A stretch of DNA of 64,000 nt from Anaerolineaceae bacterium (GTDB lineage: Bacteria; Chloroflexota; Anaerolineae; Anaerolineales; Anaerolineaceae), in contig JAURZL010000010.1 in assembly GCA_030653365.1 (NCBI GenBank), forward strand, positions 248,001-312,000. The letters run 5' to 3'. A program made the position numbers and the translations under genes. Shown here one piece after another: positions 46,550 through 55,763 of the stretch. Numbering within the stretch: the stretch's first letter is position 1; the number at the start of each line of letters is the position of its first letter. The notes under the pieces were generated by a model that was not told the origin of the DNA, searched no databases, and was given only the letters and a program-made list of their open reading frames with translations.

Positions 46550-48274
46550 ATGCCTGAGGAGTTATTTCAATTTAACCTGATTTCCATGTATCGAAAGCAA
46601 AAGCAGGTTGATATTCTCCAGGATGGTCGCGAGGAAATCGGCGGAAAAGCTCTGGGATTGCTTTCCATTCGTAAAACGCTTGCTGGCATCACTCCTGAAA
46701 AGTCTTCAGGCATTCAAATTAATATCCCGGATATGGTTGTGCTAGGGACCAGTGTGTTTGACGCCTTTATGGAGCGAAATCAGTTATTCGAAATAGCCTA
46801 TTCAAATATCCATGATAACCGCATTGCCCATGCCTTCCAGAGAGCGGATATGCCTTTTGAAGTGTTGGGTGAATTACGGAATCTTTTGGAAAAATGGAGT
46901 ATGCCGCTGGCTGTTCGTTCTTCAGGCTTGCTGGAAGACACGATGCAACAACCTTTCGCTGGTGTCTATCTGACTAAGATGATTCCCAACAACGCTTCCA
47001 ATCTGGAGACTCGCTTTAAAAAGCTGATCGAGGCGATCAAGTTCGTTTGGGCCTCCACTTTTTTTATAATCGCCAAGGATTACACCAGGGCAACCAATTT
47101 AAATATCCGTGATGAAAAAATGGCTGTCATCATCCAGAAAATGGTTGGAAAACGACATCATGAACGTTTCTATCCGGAAATCTCCGGAGTCGCCCGTTCT
47201 TTCAACTTTTATCCAGTCAGCCCAGCCAGACCCGAAGATGGCGTAGTCAGTCTGGCGTTGGGTTTGGGAAAAACGGTCGTGGATGGTGATAAAACCTGGA
47301 CATACTCACCGAAATATCCCAAAATACCACCACCTTTTAAATCTCTCCATGATATGCTGCACGATACCCAAAATGAATTCTGGGTTGTCAACATGGGAGA
47401 AGTGGCTGAGTATGACCCGATTAAAGAAACCGAATACATGCAAAAAGAAAATTTAATCTCAGCAGAAAAAGATGGGGTTTTAGATCATTTGGCTTCCACA
47501 TTCGAACCTGATTCGGATCGTCTTTCCATCGGTACAGGTTCGCAAGGACCCCGCATTCTTACTTTTTCACCGTTATTGACCTTGAATACTATTGCCTTCA
47601 ACCCACTCATCAGTGAGATTCTTAAACAATTTGAGGAAAAATTAGCCTGCCCGGTTGAAATTGAATTTGCAATGACCTTCAACCCGCATCAATTCAACCT
47701 TCTCCAGGTTCGACCGATGAAAATTCATGCGAATACTCTCAAAATAACTGAAGATGATCTGAATGACGCCCACACCTTGGTCGCTTCAAAATCGGTTCTC
47801 GGAAATGGCATTCTTGAAGGCATAAGAGACATCGTTTATGTTGTGCCAGATCAATTTGAGCTAACGTTCACCAAACAGATTGCATCAGAACTGGAAAGGC
47901 ATAATCAGCGGCTTTTGGATGCAGATCATCCATATATCCTGATTGTTTTTGGAAGACTGGGTACGCTGGATCCTTGGTTGGGAATACCATTAACCTGGGG
48001 ACAAATTTGTGGTGCAAAGGTGATTGTCGAAGCTACGCAGGACAATGTGAAAGTCGAACTAAGCCAGGGGTCACATTACTTTCACAATATTATTAACCTT
48101 GATATTAAATACTTCAGCCTGCCTTTTTCACAACCTTTCCGGATCAATTGGGATTGGTTAGGAAAACAAAAGCTTATTCAGGAAGACAAATTTACCCGCC
48201 ATGTACAATCCGACACTATCTTAACTGTGAAAGTGGATGGCCGCAGTGGTTGGGGAGCAATTTACATCGCATAA
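46550..48274 (+). CDS. Stand-alone PEP/pyruvate-binding (PPDK N-terminal) domain protein
   Basis: The ATG at 46550 has AAAGG at 46537-46541, giving 574 residues. A TTG at 46523 inside the preceding gene is possible. The ATP-grasp core reads GGKALGLLSIRKTL, LAVRSSGLLEDTMQQPFAGVY and FALGLGKTVVDGDKTWTYSP-like (seen as LALGLGKTVVDGD). No phosphohistidine or PEP barrel domain follows, so it cannot be a complete PPDK or PEP synthase. It may be a phosphotransfer module or nucleotide sensor. It lies between the degenerate and the canonical glutamate dehydrogenase genes. Confidence 0.82.
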   Translation: MPEELFQFNLISMYRKQKQVDILQDGREEIGGKALGLLSIRKTLAGITPEKSSGIQINIPDMVVLGTSVFDAFMERNQLFEIAYSNIHDNRIAHAFQRADMPFEVLGELRNLLEKWSMPLAVRSSGLLEDTMQQPFAGVYLTKMIPNNASNLETRFKKLIEAIKFVWASTFFIIAKDYTRATNLNIRDEKMAVIIQKMVGKRHHERFYPEISGVARSFNFYPVSPARPEDGVVSLALGLGKTVVDGDKTWTYSPKYPKIPPPFKSLHDMLHDTQNEFWVVNMGEVAEYDPIKETEYMQKENLISAEKDGVLDHLASTFEPDSDRLSIGTGSQGPRILTFSPLLTLNTIAFNPLISEILKQFEEKLACPVEIEFAMTFNPHQFNLLQVRPMKIHANTLKITEDDLNDAHTLVASKSVLGNGILEGIRDIVYVVPDQFELTFTKQIASELERHNQRLLDADHPYILIVFGRLGTLDPWLGIPLTWGQICGAKVIVEATQDNVKVELSQGSHYFHNIINLDIKYFSLPFSQPFRINWDWLGKQKLIQEDKFTRHVQSDTILTVKVDGRSGWGAIYIA

Positions 48275-48385
48275 ATTTCAAGTCAATCTATATGTAACTT
48301 CCAATTTTTGTCACATTTTGAATATTCTTTATAAAATCTTGATTATTTTTCACCAAATTTCATAAATTCTTCACATTCAGTTTGT

Positions 48386-48391
48386 TATAAT
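48386..48391 (+). promoter_or_regulatory. Candidate -10 box of the canonical glutamate dehydrogenase
   Basis: TATAAT in the context TTTGTTATAATTTTAAAA lies 41 bp before the ATG at 48432. It is one of several TATAAT boxes with an AT-rich tail in this window. No clear -35 is present. Confidence 0.35.
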
Positions 48392-48431
48392 TTTAAAATT
48401 CAACCAGACATAATTTCCATAGGACAAGCTC

Positions 48432-49787
48432 ATGTCAATCATACAAGATGTAATTGCAAATTTGGTCGAAAAAGAAAATGGACAACCTGAATTTATTCAG
48501 GCAGCCAGAGAAGTGCTGAATTCGCTGGAACCAATGGTTCAAAAACATCCGGATTTTATTAAAGCTAAAATATATGATCGTATTGTTATCCCTGACCGGG
48601 TGATTATGTTCCGGGTGCCATGGGTGGACGATCAGGGAGAAGTGCAAATCAACCGGGGATATCGAGTTCAGTTCAACAACGCGATTGGACCATACAAGGG
48701 AGGATTGCGTTTCCATCCTTCCGTCAACCTTGGCATAATCAAATTTCTTGGCTTTGAACAAATTTTCAAGAATTCTTTGACCACCCTTCCGATGGGAGGA
48801 GCAAAAGGTGGATCCGATTTTGATCCCAAGGGTAAATCTGATATTGAGGTCATGCATTTCTGTCAGGCGTTTATGCGTGAGTTGTACCGCCATATCGGTG
48901 AGGATACGGATGTGCCCGCCGGTGATATTGGCGTTGGAGCACGGGAAATTGGCTACCTGTATGGTTATTATCTGAAAATTGTGAATGCCAACGCCAGCGT
49001 ATTAACCGGCAAAGGTCTGGAATTTGGGGGAAGTCTGATACGACCTGAAGCCACTGGCTATGGCGCTGTTTACTTTGCTTTGGAAATGCTCGCAACGCGT
49101 GGTCTTGATGTACAGGGAAAAGTCTGCGCCGTCAGCGGATCAGGAAATGTTGCCCAATATACCATCGAGAAACTCAATCAACTGGGCGCACGGGTTGTAA
49201 CCCTTTCGGATTCGAACGGAACGATTGTAGACGCAGCCGGGATAGACCAGGAAAAGCTCCACTTTATCCTTGAATTGAAAAATTTCCGGCGAGGTCGCAT
49301 GAACGAATATGCTCAAAAATTCAATGTGCCTTATTATCCGGATAAGCATGTATGGGAAGTTTTGCGAGAACAAAATATAAAGGTTGAGATTGCCTTCCCA
49401 TCCGCTCACGAAAATGAGATTGACAGGGCGAATGCAGAATCACTTGTGAAAAATGGATGTGTTTGCGTTTCAGAAGGCGCTAACATGCCATCGAATCTGG
49501 ACGCCATTCAGGTGTATTTGGATAATAACGTTCTGTTTGGACCTGGAAAAGCAGCCAATGCTGGAGGTGTAGCGGTCTCTGGTTTGGAAATGTCGCAAAA
49601 CAGTATGCGTATGTCCTGGTCCAGAGAAGAAGTGGATCAGAAACTTCAGGTCATCATGAAGAATATCCATAGGAATTCCCTGGAAGCATCAGAAGCTTAC
49701 GGGGTCCCGGGCAACTATCTGGTTGGTGCAAATATCGCGGGATTTTTGAAAGTTGCTAAAGCGATGCTCGCCTATGGAATTGTATGA
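48432..49787 (+). CDS. gdhA: NADP-type glutamate dehydrogenase
   Basis: The 451-residue enzyme converts 2-oxoglutarate and ammonium to glutamate. It has PYKGGLRFHPSVN, MGGAKGGSDFDPKGKSD with catalytic Lys125, DTDVPAGDIGVG with the catalytic Asp, and CAVSGSGNVAQYTIEKL for dinucleotide binding. Length and sequence match the hexameric class that includes E. coli and Clostridium GDH. It is separated by 157 bp with its own likely promoter from the operon of the lysine-less paralogue, with which it may form mixed oligomers. Confidence 0.95.
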   Translation: MSIIQDVIANLVEKENGQPEFIQAAREVLNSLEPMVQKHPDFIKAKIYDRIVIPDRVIMFRVPWVDDQGEVQINRGYRVQFNNAIGPYKGGLRFHPSVNLGIIKFLGFEQIFKNSLTTLPMGGAKGGSDFDPKGKSDIEVMHFCQAFMRELYRHIGEDTDVPAGDIGVGAREIGYLYGYYLKIVNANASVLTGKGLEFGGSLIRPEATGYGAVYFALEMLATRGLDVQGKVCAVSGSGNVAQYTIEKLNQLGARVVTLSDSNGTIVDAAGIDQEKLHFILELKNFRRGRMNEYAQKFNVPYYPDKHVWEVLREQNIKVEIAFPSAHENEIDRANAESLVKNGCVCVSEGANMPSNLDAIQVYLDNNVLFGPGKAANAGGVAVSGLEMSQNSMRMSWSREEVDQKLQVIMKNIHRNSLEASEAYGVPGNYLVGANIAGFLKVAKAMLAYGIV

Positions 49788-49827
49788 TTTTCTTTAACTC
49801 AGCTTATTGCAATTATTTTCAACCCTG

Positions 49828-50517
49828 TTACTCGTCCAGGTCCCTTTTTTGCGCTAACAAAGCTGCTTCCACCCTGTTTCTGACCTGTAATTTTTGAAGA
49901 ATGATGGTGATGTAATGCTTTATTGTTTTTTCAGATAGGAATAATTTTTGCCCGATTTCTTTGTTGCTCAATCCACCAGCAAGCCCTTCCAGGATTTCTT
50001 TCTCCCGGCCAGTCAGGCTATCAATGGGATTTTCCACTTCCTTTTTCGGGTGTGTTTTGGACATATTCATTTCCAACAACATGCTGGCAGCTAAGGCAGG
50101 AGGGACATAATTCTCTCCTTCTATTACCAACCTTAAAATGTGTATTAATTCTCTTGCAGCTACCCCTTTCAGGATATAAGCATGCGCACCAATTTTAAGT
50201 GCATTAAGCAGGTTGTTATCTTCTTCAGAGGCAGTGAGAACAACTATTTTCGTTTTAGGTATCTCATTTGAGATCACTCTGGCTGCATTCAATCCACCGC
50301 CAGGCATGTCCAGATCGATGAGAATGACATCCGGTGTCAGGTCTTTTGTAAGTTTAATGGCTTCATCAGCGTTGCCACCCTGGCCAACCACTTCTAAATC
50401 TGATTCCGCCCCCAGAATCGTTGCCAATCCATCCCGAAATAAGGCATGGTCATCGACGATAACAATCCTGGAAATCGCTGATATCGTATCATTTTCACCC
50501 ATTTTTTCGTTCTCCAT
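49828..50517 (-). CDS. NarL/FixJ-type response regulator
   Basis: The 229-residue protein has a normal receiver (about 13-130): IVIVDDHALFRDGL with the acidic pair, VILIDLDMPGG with the phospho-acceptor Asp, and LTASEED. A LuxR helix-turn-helix follows (about 165-225): LTGREKEILEGLAGGLSNKEIG and SEKTIKHYITIILQKL. It is encoded downstream of the histidine kinase with a 23-base overlap. It likely regulates the divergent Asp/Asn-repeat gene or itself. Confidence 0.95.
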   Translation of the reverse strand: MENEKMGENDTISAISRIVIVDDHALFRDGLATILGAESDLEVVGQGGNADEAIKLTKDLTPDVILIDLDMPGGGLNAARVISNEIPKTKIVVLTASEEDNNLLNALKIGAHAYILKGVAARELIHILRLVIEGENYVPPALAASMLLEMNMSKTHPKKEVENPIDSLTGREKEILEGLAGGLSNKEIGQKLFLSEKTIKHYITIILQKLQVRNRVEAALLAQKRDLDE

Positions 50518-51922
50518 TCACACTCTTTGGAATGCGTGCCCGTATAATAGTTCCCTTGCCCAAGTTGCTTTCTATCTCAAATCTCCCACCGATACTTTCC
50601 ACTCTCTCGCGCATCCCACTGATTCCTAAGCGGTCTGTGTTTTCCAGAATTTCGGGAACATCAAAACCTGGTCCAGTATCTGAAATCTCCAAAAGAATAT
50701 GATCGCAATTATTTTTGACACAGATACTTTGACCAGCACCTTTTGCGTGATGATATGCATTATGCAAAGCCTCTTGAATTAATCGATACAAAGTTATTCG
50801 AATGGGCAATGACGTTCCATTTGTTTCACCTTCAATTTCCAAATTCACTCTGGTGTTGGTTTGTTGTTCGTGCTTGTGTACAACATGTGAAACTGTGTCA
50901 ATGAAATCCAATTCATTCAATTGAGGAAGCACCAAACCAGTGGCAATCCCACGCATTTCTTTCAGTGCAATTTGCATGGATTTTTCAACCTCTGTAAGAT
51001 CAGGGATGATTTTTGGATCGACAGGTTTTGATAAGTTCTTTTCAATTTTTCCGATTATTGAATCAAGTTTAAGAATAGACAATCCCAAATCTTGTGCAGG
51101 GCCATCGTGCAGTTCTGTGCCAATGCGTTTGAGATAGTCTTCATTTAATAAAGCAACACTGGCTGATGCTTTTCGGACCCGTTCATTTAATTTCTGATTT
51201 TCTTCCAGTAACTCCGTTAATTGGAAAACTTTCTGGCTTAATTCTGTTTGTTGTCGGGAGATGGTTTTGCTCGCATTACGAACAAAACCGGAAAGTAGCA
51301 AATACATGAGAAAAATGATAAAGCCAACCACCAGCCAACTACGACGTTTCAATACAACAATTTCTTTATCAAGATCATCCGTCAGGTGATAAAACTCAGC
51401 AACAGCAATCACCTGATTGGTTCCACTTAACCATACCGGGCTGTACGTTTCCAGTAATTGATCATATTGTTCTTTTAGGATTTGATTTTCATCTTCATCC
51501 AGTGGACTGATTTCTGAAACCACTTCCCCTAAACGGGCACGCAACAAGCCCTCCGTCATTGGGAAGGTTTTTCCAATGGCGGCGACATCATTGGAATAAA
51601 GCATTTTTCCGCGTGTGTTCCACACTTTAAATGCCACAATCTGCTGTCCTAGTGGCGTATCCTGTAATAAGTTCTCTAACGCCAGAACGTGTTCCGGAAG
51701 AATTTCCTCCGTAGTTCCTAATTCCTGTAAGTTTGGTGCAACAAAACTTTCCACATAAAGTGCCGTAGTAGCACCAGCCCGATGGATCACGCCTGATATG
51801 ATTTGATTCTCAACCCAGAATCCAATTCCTAACATACCCATAAACAATGTCAATAAACCTGCCAGCATGAATCGTTGACTGAGATTCAAACTTCTAAATT
51901 TTTCAATCAACTTTTGAATCAA
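50495..51922 (-). CDS. Membrane histidine kinase, HisKA_3 (NarX/LiaS) type
   Basis: The 475-residue kinase has transmembrane helices at about 17-37 and 195-215 enclosing an extracytoplasmic sensor domain of about 155 residues. Next come a coiled coil and the HisKA_3 box ELHDGPAQDLGLSILKL with His272. The HATPase_c domain carries QEALHNAYHHAKG (N-box) and EISDTGPGFDVPE (G1). It phosphorylates the NarL-type regulator encoded immediately downstream. The ligand is unknown. Confidence 0.93.
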   Translation of the reverse strand: MIQKLIEKFRSLNLSQRFMLAGLLTLFMGMLGIGFWVENQIISGVIHRAGATTALYVESFVAPNLQELGTTEEILPEHVLALENLLQDTPLGQQIVAFKVWNTRGKMLYSNDVAAIGKTFPMTEGLLRARLGEVVSEISPLDEDENQILKEQYDQLLETYSPVWLSGTNQVIAVAEFYHLTDDLDKEIVVLKRRSWLVVGFIIFLMYLLLSGFVRNASKTISRQQTELSQKVFQLTELLEENQKLNERVRKASASVALLNEDYLKRIGTELHDGPAQDLGLSILKLDSIIGKIEKNLSKPVDPKIIPDLTEVEKSMQIALKEMRGIATGLVLPQLNELDFIDTVSHVVHKHEQQTNTRVNLEIEGETNGTSLPIRITLYRLIQEALHNAYHHAKGAGQSICVKNNCDHILLEISDTGPGFDVPEILENTDRLGISGMRERVESIGGRFEIESNLGKGTIIRARIPKSVNGERKNG

Positions 51923-51991
51923 TTCAACACTCCGCTCCGTTCATTTATACAAATTACAGCACAAGTAACTGTCTACATTATACATAATCCT

Positions 51992-52007
51992 GTAGTTACA
52001 GAACTAC
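51992..52007. promoter_or_regulatory. Inverted repeat in the divergent spacer between kinase and Asp-repeat gene
   Basis: GTAGTT (51992-51997) and AACTAC (52002-52007) flank four bases, in a 236-bp spacer that must carry both promoters. It is a possible binding site for the LuxR-type regulator. The call rests on symmetry alone. Confidence 0.3.
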
Positions 52008-52158
52008 TACCATAGTCGACAATCTCCTCAGACTAAAGTCTTAAACTCTTAATCCTTTAGTCGCTCCAAAGTTGCGACCTTCAGCAGTGTGAAGAAAGAA
52101 GGAGATAATTTATTATTGTGTCATATCACGAATTCAATGGATAAATAAGGAGAAAAAA

Positions 52159-53049
52159 ATGAACTCACAAAATAAATCAAAACGGATTAATGTCTTAGTT
52201 TTTGTCTCACTGATTGCAGTACTTCTTTTAGGAAGTATTGGCGCCACCAGTGTTGCAGCGAATTCAGCAATCCCAGGCGATGCGCTATATTCTTGGAAAA
52301 CTACCGTGGAGCAGACTCAATTGAAACTTTCAAAAGACGCTGCCAATCGTGCTCAACTGAAAATCAGTTTTGCGGAAGAAAGACTTGAAGAGATCAGTAA
52401 ACTGGTAGATGAAGGGCGTTATCTTGAAATTCAAGAAACAGTATTAGCCTTTGAATCAGCTATCAATGGTGCACTTTTTGAACTGGAATCTGTTTCAAAA
52501 ACGGATCCAACCCAGGCTGCCCAATTAGCATCAGAAATTACAGCCGCATTATCCAAATATGCTGAAGTTCTCACCAATCTTGCAGCTTCCGTTCCAGAAG
52601 TAGTTCGAGCAGAAGTCAATCGTGCCCTCGATTCCGCTTTACTGGCAGGTAGTCTGGATATGTCATCAGATGACAATGATAACGACGATATGAACAGTAA
52701 CGATGATGACGACGACAATATGAACAGTAACGATGATGACGACGACGATATGAACAGTAACGATGATGACGACGATGATATGAATAGCAACGATGATGAT
52801 GATGACGACGACATGAATAGTAATAGCGACGATGATGACGACATGAACAGCAACGATGATGATGACGACGACATGAATAGCAATAGCGACGATGACGACG
52901 ACATGAACAGCAATGACGATGACGATGATAACTATAACAATGATGATGATGACGACGATAATGATGACAACAACAACAATGATAACGATGATGACGACGA
53001 CGATGATGATGATAGCAATGATAATGAAGACGACGACGATGACGATTAA
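52159..53049 (+). CDS. Secreted DUF5667 protein with Asp/Asn-rich repeat tail
   Basis: The 296-residue protein has a signal peptide or anchor (about 9-35) and a DUF5667-like helical domain (about 38-165) starting NSAIPGDALYSWKTTVEQTQ. From about residue 170 to the end it is a very acidic tail with eight copies of D(5-7)MNSN and then plain Asp/Asn runs. The tail should be disordered and may bind Ca2+ or other cations at the surface. DUF5667 proteins often accompany anti-sigma factors or two-component genes. It is divergent from the kinase operon. AAGGAG precedes the ATG. Confidence 0.85.
   Translation: MNSQNKSKRINVLVFVSLIAVLLLGSIGATSVAANSAIPGDALYSWKTTVEQTQLKLSKDAANRAQLKISFAEERLEEISKLVDEGRYLEIQETVLAFESAINGALFELESVSKTDPTQAAQLASEITAALSKYAEVLTNLAASVPEVVRAEVNRALDSALLAGSLDMSSDDNDNDDMNSNDDDDDNMNSNDDDDDDMNSNDDDDDDMNSNDDDDDDDMNSNSDDDDDMNSNDDDDDDMNSNSDDDDDMNSNDDDDDNYNNDDDDDDNDDNNNNDNDDDDDDDDDSNDNEDDDDDD
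52670..53046 (+). repeat. In-frame tandem repeat encoding Asp/Asn-rich tail
   Basis: About eight units of 30-33 bases follow a GAYGACGAYGAYATGAAYAGTAAC pattern (short form: GACGACATGAACAGCAAC). Synonymous changes at third positions separate the units, so they are not recent exact copies. A degenerate GAY-rich part follows to the stop. Length variation between strains is likely. Confidence 0.85.
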
Positions 53050-53074
53050 TAGATAAACAAAGTTCATTCAAAAA

Positions 53075-53105
53075 TTGCAGGTTATGAAGAAAACCTGCAA
53101 TTTTT
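53075..53105 (+). terminator. Terminator of the Asp-repeat gene
   Basis: TTGCAGGTT (53075-53083) pairs with AACCTGCAA (53092-53100), followed by TTTTT. Confidence 0.8.
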
Positions 53106-53126
53106 AACTATTAAAGAGGAAGAAAA

Positions 53127-54665
53127 ATGCAAGAGATTCTCAGATTATCGACTTTCCAAAAATGGGCAACCACCTTCGAAAAAAGTATAACCATTAACCG
53201 AATTGATATCCGCACTGGTCTTCTTCTGTGGATAGTTTTTGTCATTTTCCTGGCATTGGTTCAATTTTCTACCCCGGATTTACCGGATAACGACGGTTAT
53301 TATCACATCAAATTGGCCTACCTGATGCGTACCGAAGGGCTCACCCCAGATTTCAGTTGGTTACCATTATCGATCTTAAATGCACGCGAGTATTATGATC
53401 ACCATTTTCTCTTTCATGTAGCATTAATCCCATTTACATACGGTAATTTAATCACGGGGGCAAAATTGGCAGCTGTGTTTTTTGCCAGTCTGGCTTTCAT
53501 GAGTACATGGATTTTACTCAGAAATCAAAAGATCCCTCTGGCTCCCTTGTGGGCGTTTGGATTAATGGCAGTCTCCGAAGCATTCATTTACCGAATGAGT
53601 ATTACACGAGCACAATCACTTTCTTTAGTAGTTCTTATGTTGGCCTTGGATTGGCTGTTGCGAAAAAAGTACAAACGTCTGGTGTTTCTGGGTTTCTTTT
53701 ACGTCTGGTTATATAATGCCTTTCCTTTATTGTTAGTCCTGGCAGGGGGGTATGTAGTTGTCAACTGGATATTCACTCACAAATTAGAACTGCAACCTCT
53801 GCTCTTTGCCAGTATTGGAATTGCCCTGGGATTGGTGATTAACCCATTTTTCCCTTACAATATCATTTTCACAACCTCACATATACTTCCAAAATTGGTT
53901 GAAACCACATCCATCAGTGTCGGTAGCGAGTGGTATCCCTACAATACCTCTCAAATTCTGAAGAATTCTTTGTTTGCATTGGTCGCATTTATCAGCGGTG
54001 CTTTTGCCCTGGGTTTTCATGGGAAGCGAATGGATTTGCGAACTGCTGTAAGTTTTGTTCTAGCGGTATTGTTTGGACTGATGTTATTCCAATCCCGTCG
54101 TTTTATCGAATATTTTCCCCCCTTTGCCCTGATATTCTCAGCCTTTGCCTGGGCTCCCCTCATTCAGTCCGCAAGGGAGCAGATAAATGATCGTTTGTAT
54201 AAATGGCTACCATCGATTGCAATTATAGCAATCCTAATACCAGGAATCTGGATAACTCAACAATCTGCTCAAGCCAGTATCCAAAAATCCAAACCGTTTC
54301 AGACTTATGCAGAGTCATCAGCCTGGCTGGAAGCGAATACACCAGCTGGATCACGCGTTTTTCAAACAGATTGGGATGATTTTCCACGCTTGTTTTTCTA
54401 CAATACCCACAATACGTACTTGATTGGTCTTGATCCAACCTACATGTTGTATTACAACCAGGAAATGTATTATAACTGGGTCGACATCACCAAAGGCAGA
54501 ATTGATAATCCATCCGCTATGATCGCAGGGAATTTCGGGTCTGAGTATGTGCTCTCAGATTTGAATCACAAAAATTTTCTGAAAGTAGCCGAAAAGGATC
54601 CAGGCCTGGTTGAAGTCTTTCGCAGTGAAGACTCGGTAGTCTTCCAGGTTGTTTTGCAAAAATAA
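53127..54665 (+). CDS. Polytopic membrane protein, GT-C-like (oligosaccharyl/polyprenol-sugar transferase fold)
   Basis: The 512-residue protein has about 11 membrane helices and a soluble C-terminal part (about 390-512). The first outside loop has LPDNDGYYHIKLAYLMRTEG, resembling the acidic loop 1 of GT-C enzymes such as STT3 and PMT, which use polyprenol-linked sugars. YDHHFLFH and GSEWYPYN follow. No exact family can be named, so the glycosyltransferase role is an inference. AAGAGGAAG precedes the ATG. Confidence 0.7.
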   Translation: MQEILRLSTFQKWATTFEKSITINRIDIRTGLLLWIVFVIFLALVQFSTPDLPDNDGYYHIKLAYLMRTEGLTPDFSWLPLSILNAREYYDHHFLFHVALIPFTYGNLITGAKLAAVFFASLAFMSTWILLRNQKIPLAPLWAFGLMAVSEAFIYRMSITRAQSLSLVVLMLALDWLLRKKYKRLVFLGFFYVWLYNAFPLLLVLAGGYVVVNWIFTHKLELQPLLFASIGIALGLVINPFFPYNIIFTTSHILPKLVETTSISVGSEWYPYNTSQILKNSLFALVAFISGAFALGFHGKRMDLRTAVSFVLAVLFGLMLFQSRRFIEYFPPFALIFSAFAWAPLIQSAREQINDRLYKWLPSIAIIAILIPGIWITQQSAQASIQKSKPFQTYAESSAWLEANTPAGSRVFQTDWDDFPRLFFYNTHNTYLIGLDPTYMLYYNQEMYYNWVDITKGRIDNPSAMIAGNFGSEYVLSDLNHKNFLKVAEKDPGLVEVFRSEDSVVFQVVLQK

Positions 54666-54672
54666 GGAAAAA

Positions 54673-54710
54673 GGGATGTGACCTGAATTAGGAGTCACAT
54701 CCCCTTTTTT
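54673..54710. terminator. Terminator between GT-C-like and VOC genes
   Basis: GGGATGTGAC (54673-54682) pairs with GTCACATCCC (54694-54703), followed by TTTTTT; an A-run on the other side makes it usable from both strands. Confidence 0.85.
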
Positions 54711-54723
54711 ATTTCTCACTTGT

Positions 54724-55140
54724 TTATGCTGGAGTACCTGAAATATTCACCATCCAGTTAATCCCAAATTTATCCACGAACATGCCAAAAGAATCACCCC
54801 AAGGGGCTTTTGCCAGGGGTTCGACTACGGTTCCCCCACCAGAAAGCATATTGTAGAAGCGGGTTAATTCTTCTTCATTATCACCACTCAACGTGATACT
54901 GATATTCGTCCCCACTTTTAAATCCATGGAAATGGGAGCATCCGCTGCCATTAAAGTCATGCCATTCTCAGTTTCCAGCAGGGAGTGCATGATGTTATTA
55001 TCTTCCGATGGATCTTGGGAAACACCAAATTCCTTATAAGTGTTCATCGTCAGTTTTCCACCCAGAACAGTCTGATAAAAAGCCATTACTTCGCGGGTGT
55101 TATTACGAAAGTTTAGATATGGGGTAAGTTTACTTTGCAT
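54724..55140 (-). CDS. PhnB-like VOC-fold protein
   Basis: The 138-residue protein matches the PhnB/3-demethylubiquinone-like branch of the VOC superfamily: LTPYLNFRNNTREVMAFYQTVLGG at the start, ADAP in the middle and WGDSFGMFVDKFGINWMVN at the end. The normal metal His residues are partly replaced, as is usual in this branch. The activity is unknown. GGAGGA precedes the ATG. It is a single gene. Confidence 0.88.
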   Translation of the reverse strand: MQSKLTPYLNFRNNTREVMAFYQTVLGGKLTMNTYKEFGVSQDPSEDNNIMHSLLETENGMTLMAADAPISMDLKVGTNISITLSGDNEEELTRFYNMLSGGGTVVEPLAKAPWGDSFGMFVDKFGINWMVNISGTPA

Positions 55141-55257
55141 GAGTCATCCTCCATTCATTATCAAACAGAATGACTCTATTATAGATATTTACAAATATTG
55201 TCAATAATTTGTATATGGACAAACTAATTTTTCATTAAATTCAGATACCAATCCGAT

Positions 55258-55761
55258 TTATTTAAGTTTTCCACCCAGCTTATCAGCCCAGGCGCGGATC
55301 ATATCCCAATCTCTAATATCACTGGCAGGAGTTTTCCCTGCCATCATTTTAAGTGGAAACTTCAGCAAATCTGGATCATATCTGCCACCGAACATTTCAA
55401 TCTCCACTGGCATTAACCAGGAGTAATTTTCCAATTCCTTATTGAGTTGTGACCAGGAATCTCGCCACTCTTGTTCATCATAAGGATCATGCGTAGGTCC
55501 TAATGAAAAGATTGCCACCTGCGTGTCAAGCAGGATTTTCTGGTTTCTGGATAAAAACCGGAGTACATCTTTATGCCAGTGGAACATAAAGAGTGGTGCT
55601 CCCAAAATAACGGCTTTATAATCCGACAGAGACTTAATCTCCTGAACCAATTTAACATCTACTTCAAATCCTGCTTCCCGCAATGTTGATGCAATTACCT
55701 CAGACACTTCCTGGGTAGAGCCATATCGGGTTGCATATCCGATCAGAATTTTTGTTGTCAT
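55258..55761 (-). CDS. Flavodoxin-domain protein
   Basis: The ATG at 55761 follows GGGAGG closely and is preferred over an upstream extension inside the CPBP gene. The 167-residue product begins MTTKILIGYATRYGSTQEV, the FMN phosphate loop, and has YKAVILGAPLFMFHWHKDV and VAIFSLGPTHDP around the flavin. It is a HemG/flavodoxin_5-type redox protein. It is two bases downstream of the CPBP gene and cotranscribed with it. Paralogue of 37150-37671. Confidence 0.85.
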   Translation of the reverse strand: MTTKILIGYATRYGSTQEVSEVIASTLREAGFEVDVKLVQEIKSLSDYKAVILGAPLFMFHWHKDVLRFLSRNQKILLDTQVAIFSLGPTHDPYDEQEWRDSWSQLNKELENYSWLMPVEIEMFGGRYDPDLLKFPLKMMAGKTPASDIRDWDMIRAWADKLGGKLK

Positions 55762-55763
55762 AT

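Noticed and set aside
52670..52920. Regular 30-33 bp repeats resembling a CRISPR array
   Set aside because: The units are in-frame codons without distinct spacers, inside a gene with a signal peptide and domain.
52431..53071. Long minus-strand frames rich in Ser, His/Arg or Ile/Val over the Asp-repeat gene
   Set aside because: They are translations of the opposite strand of a GAY-rich repeat and have no signal of their own.
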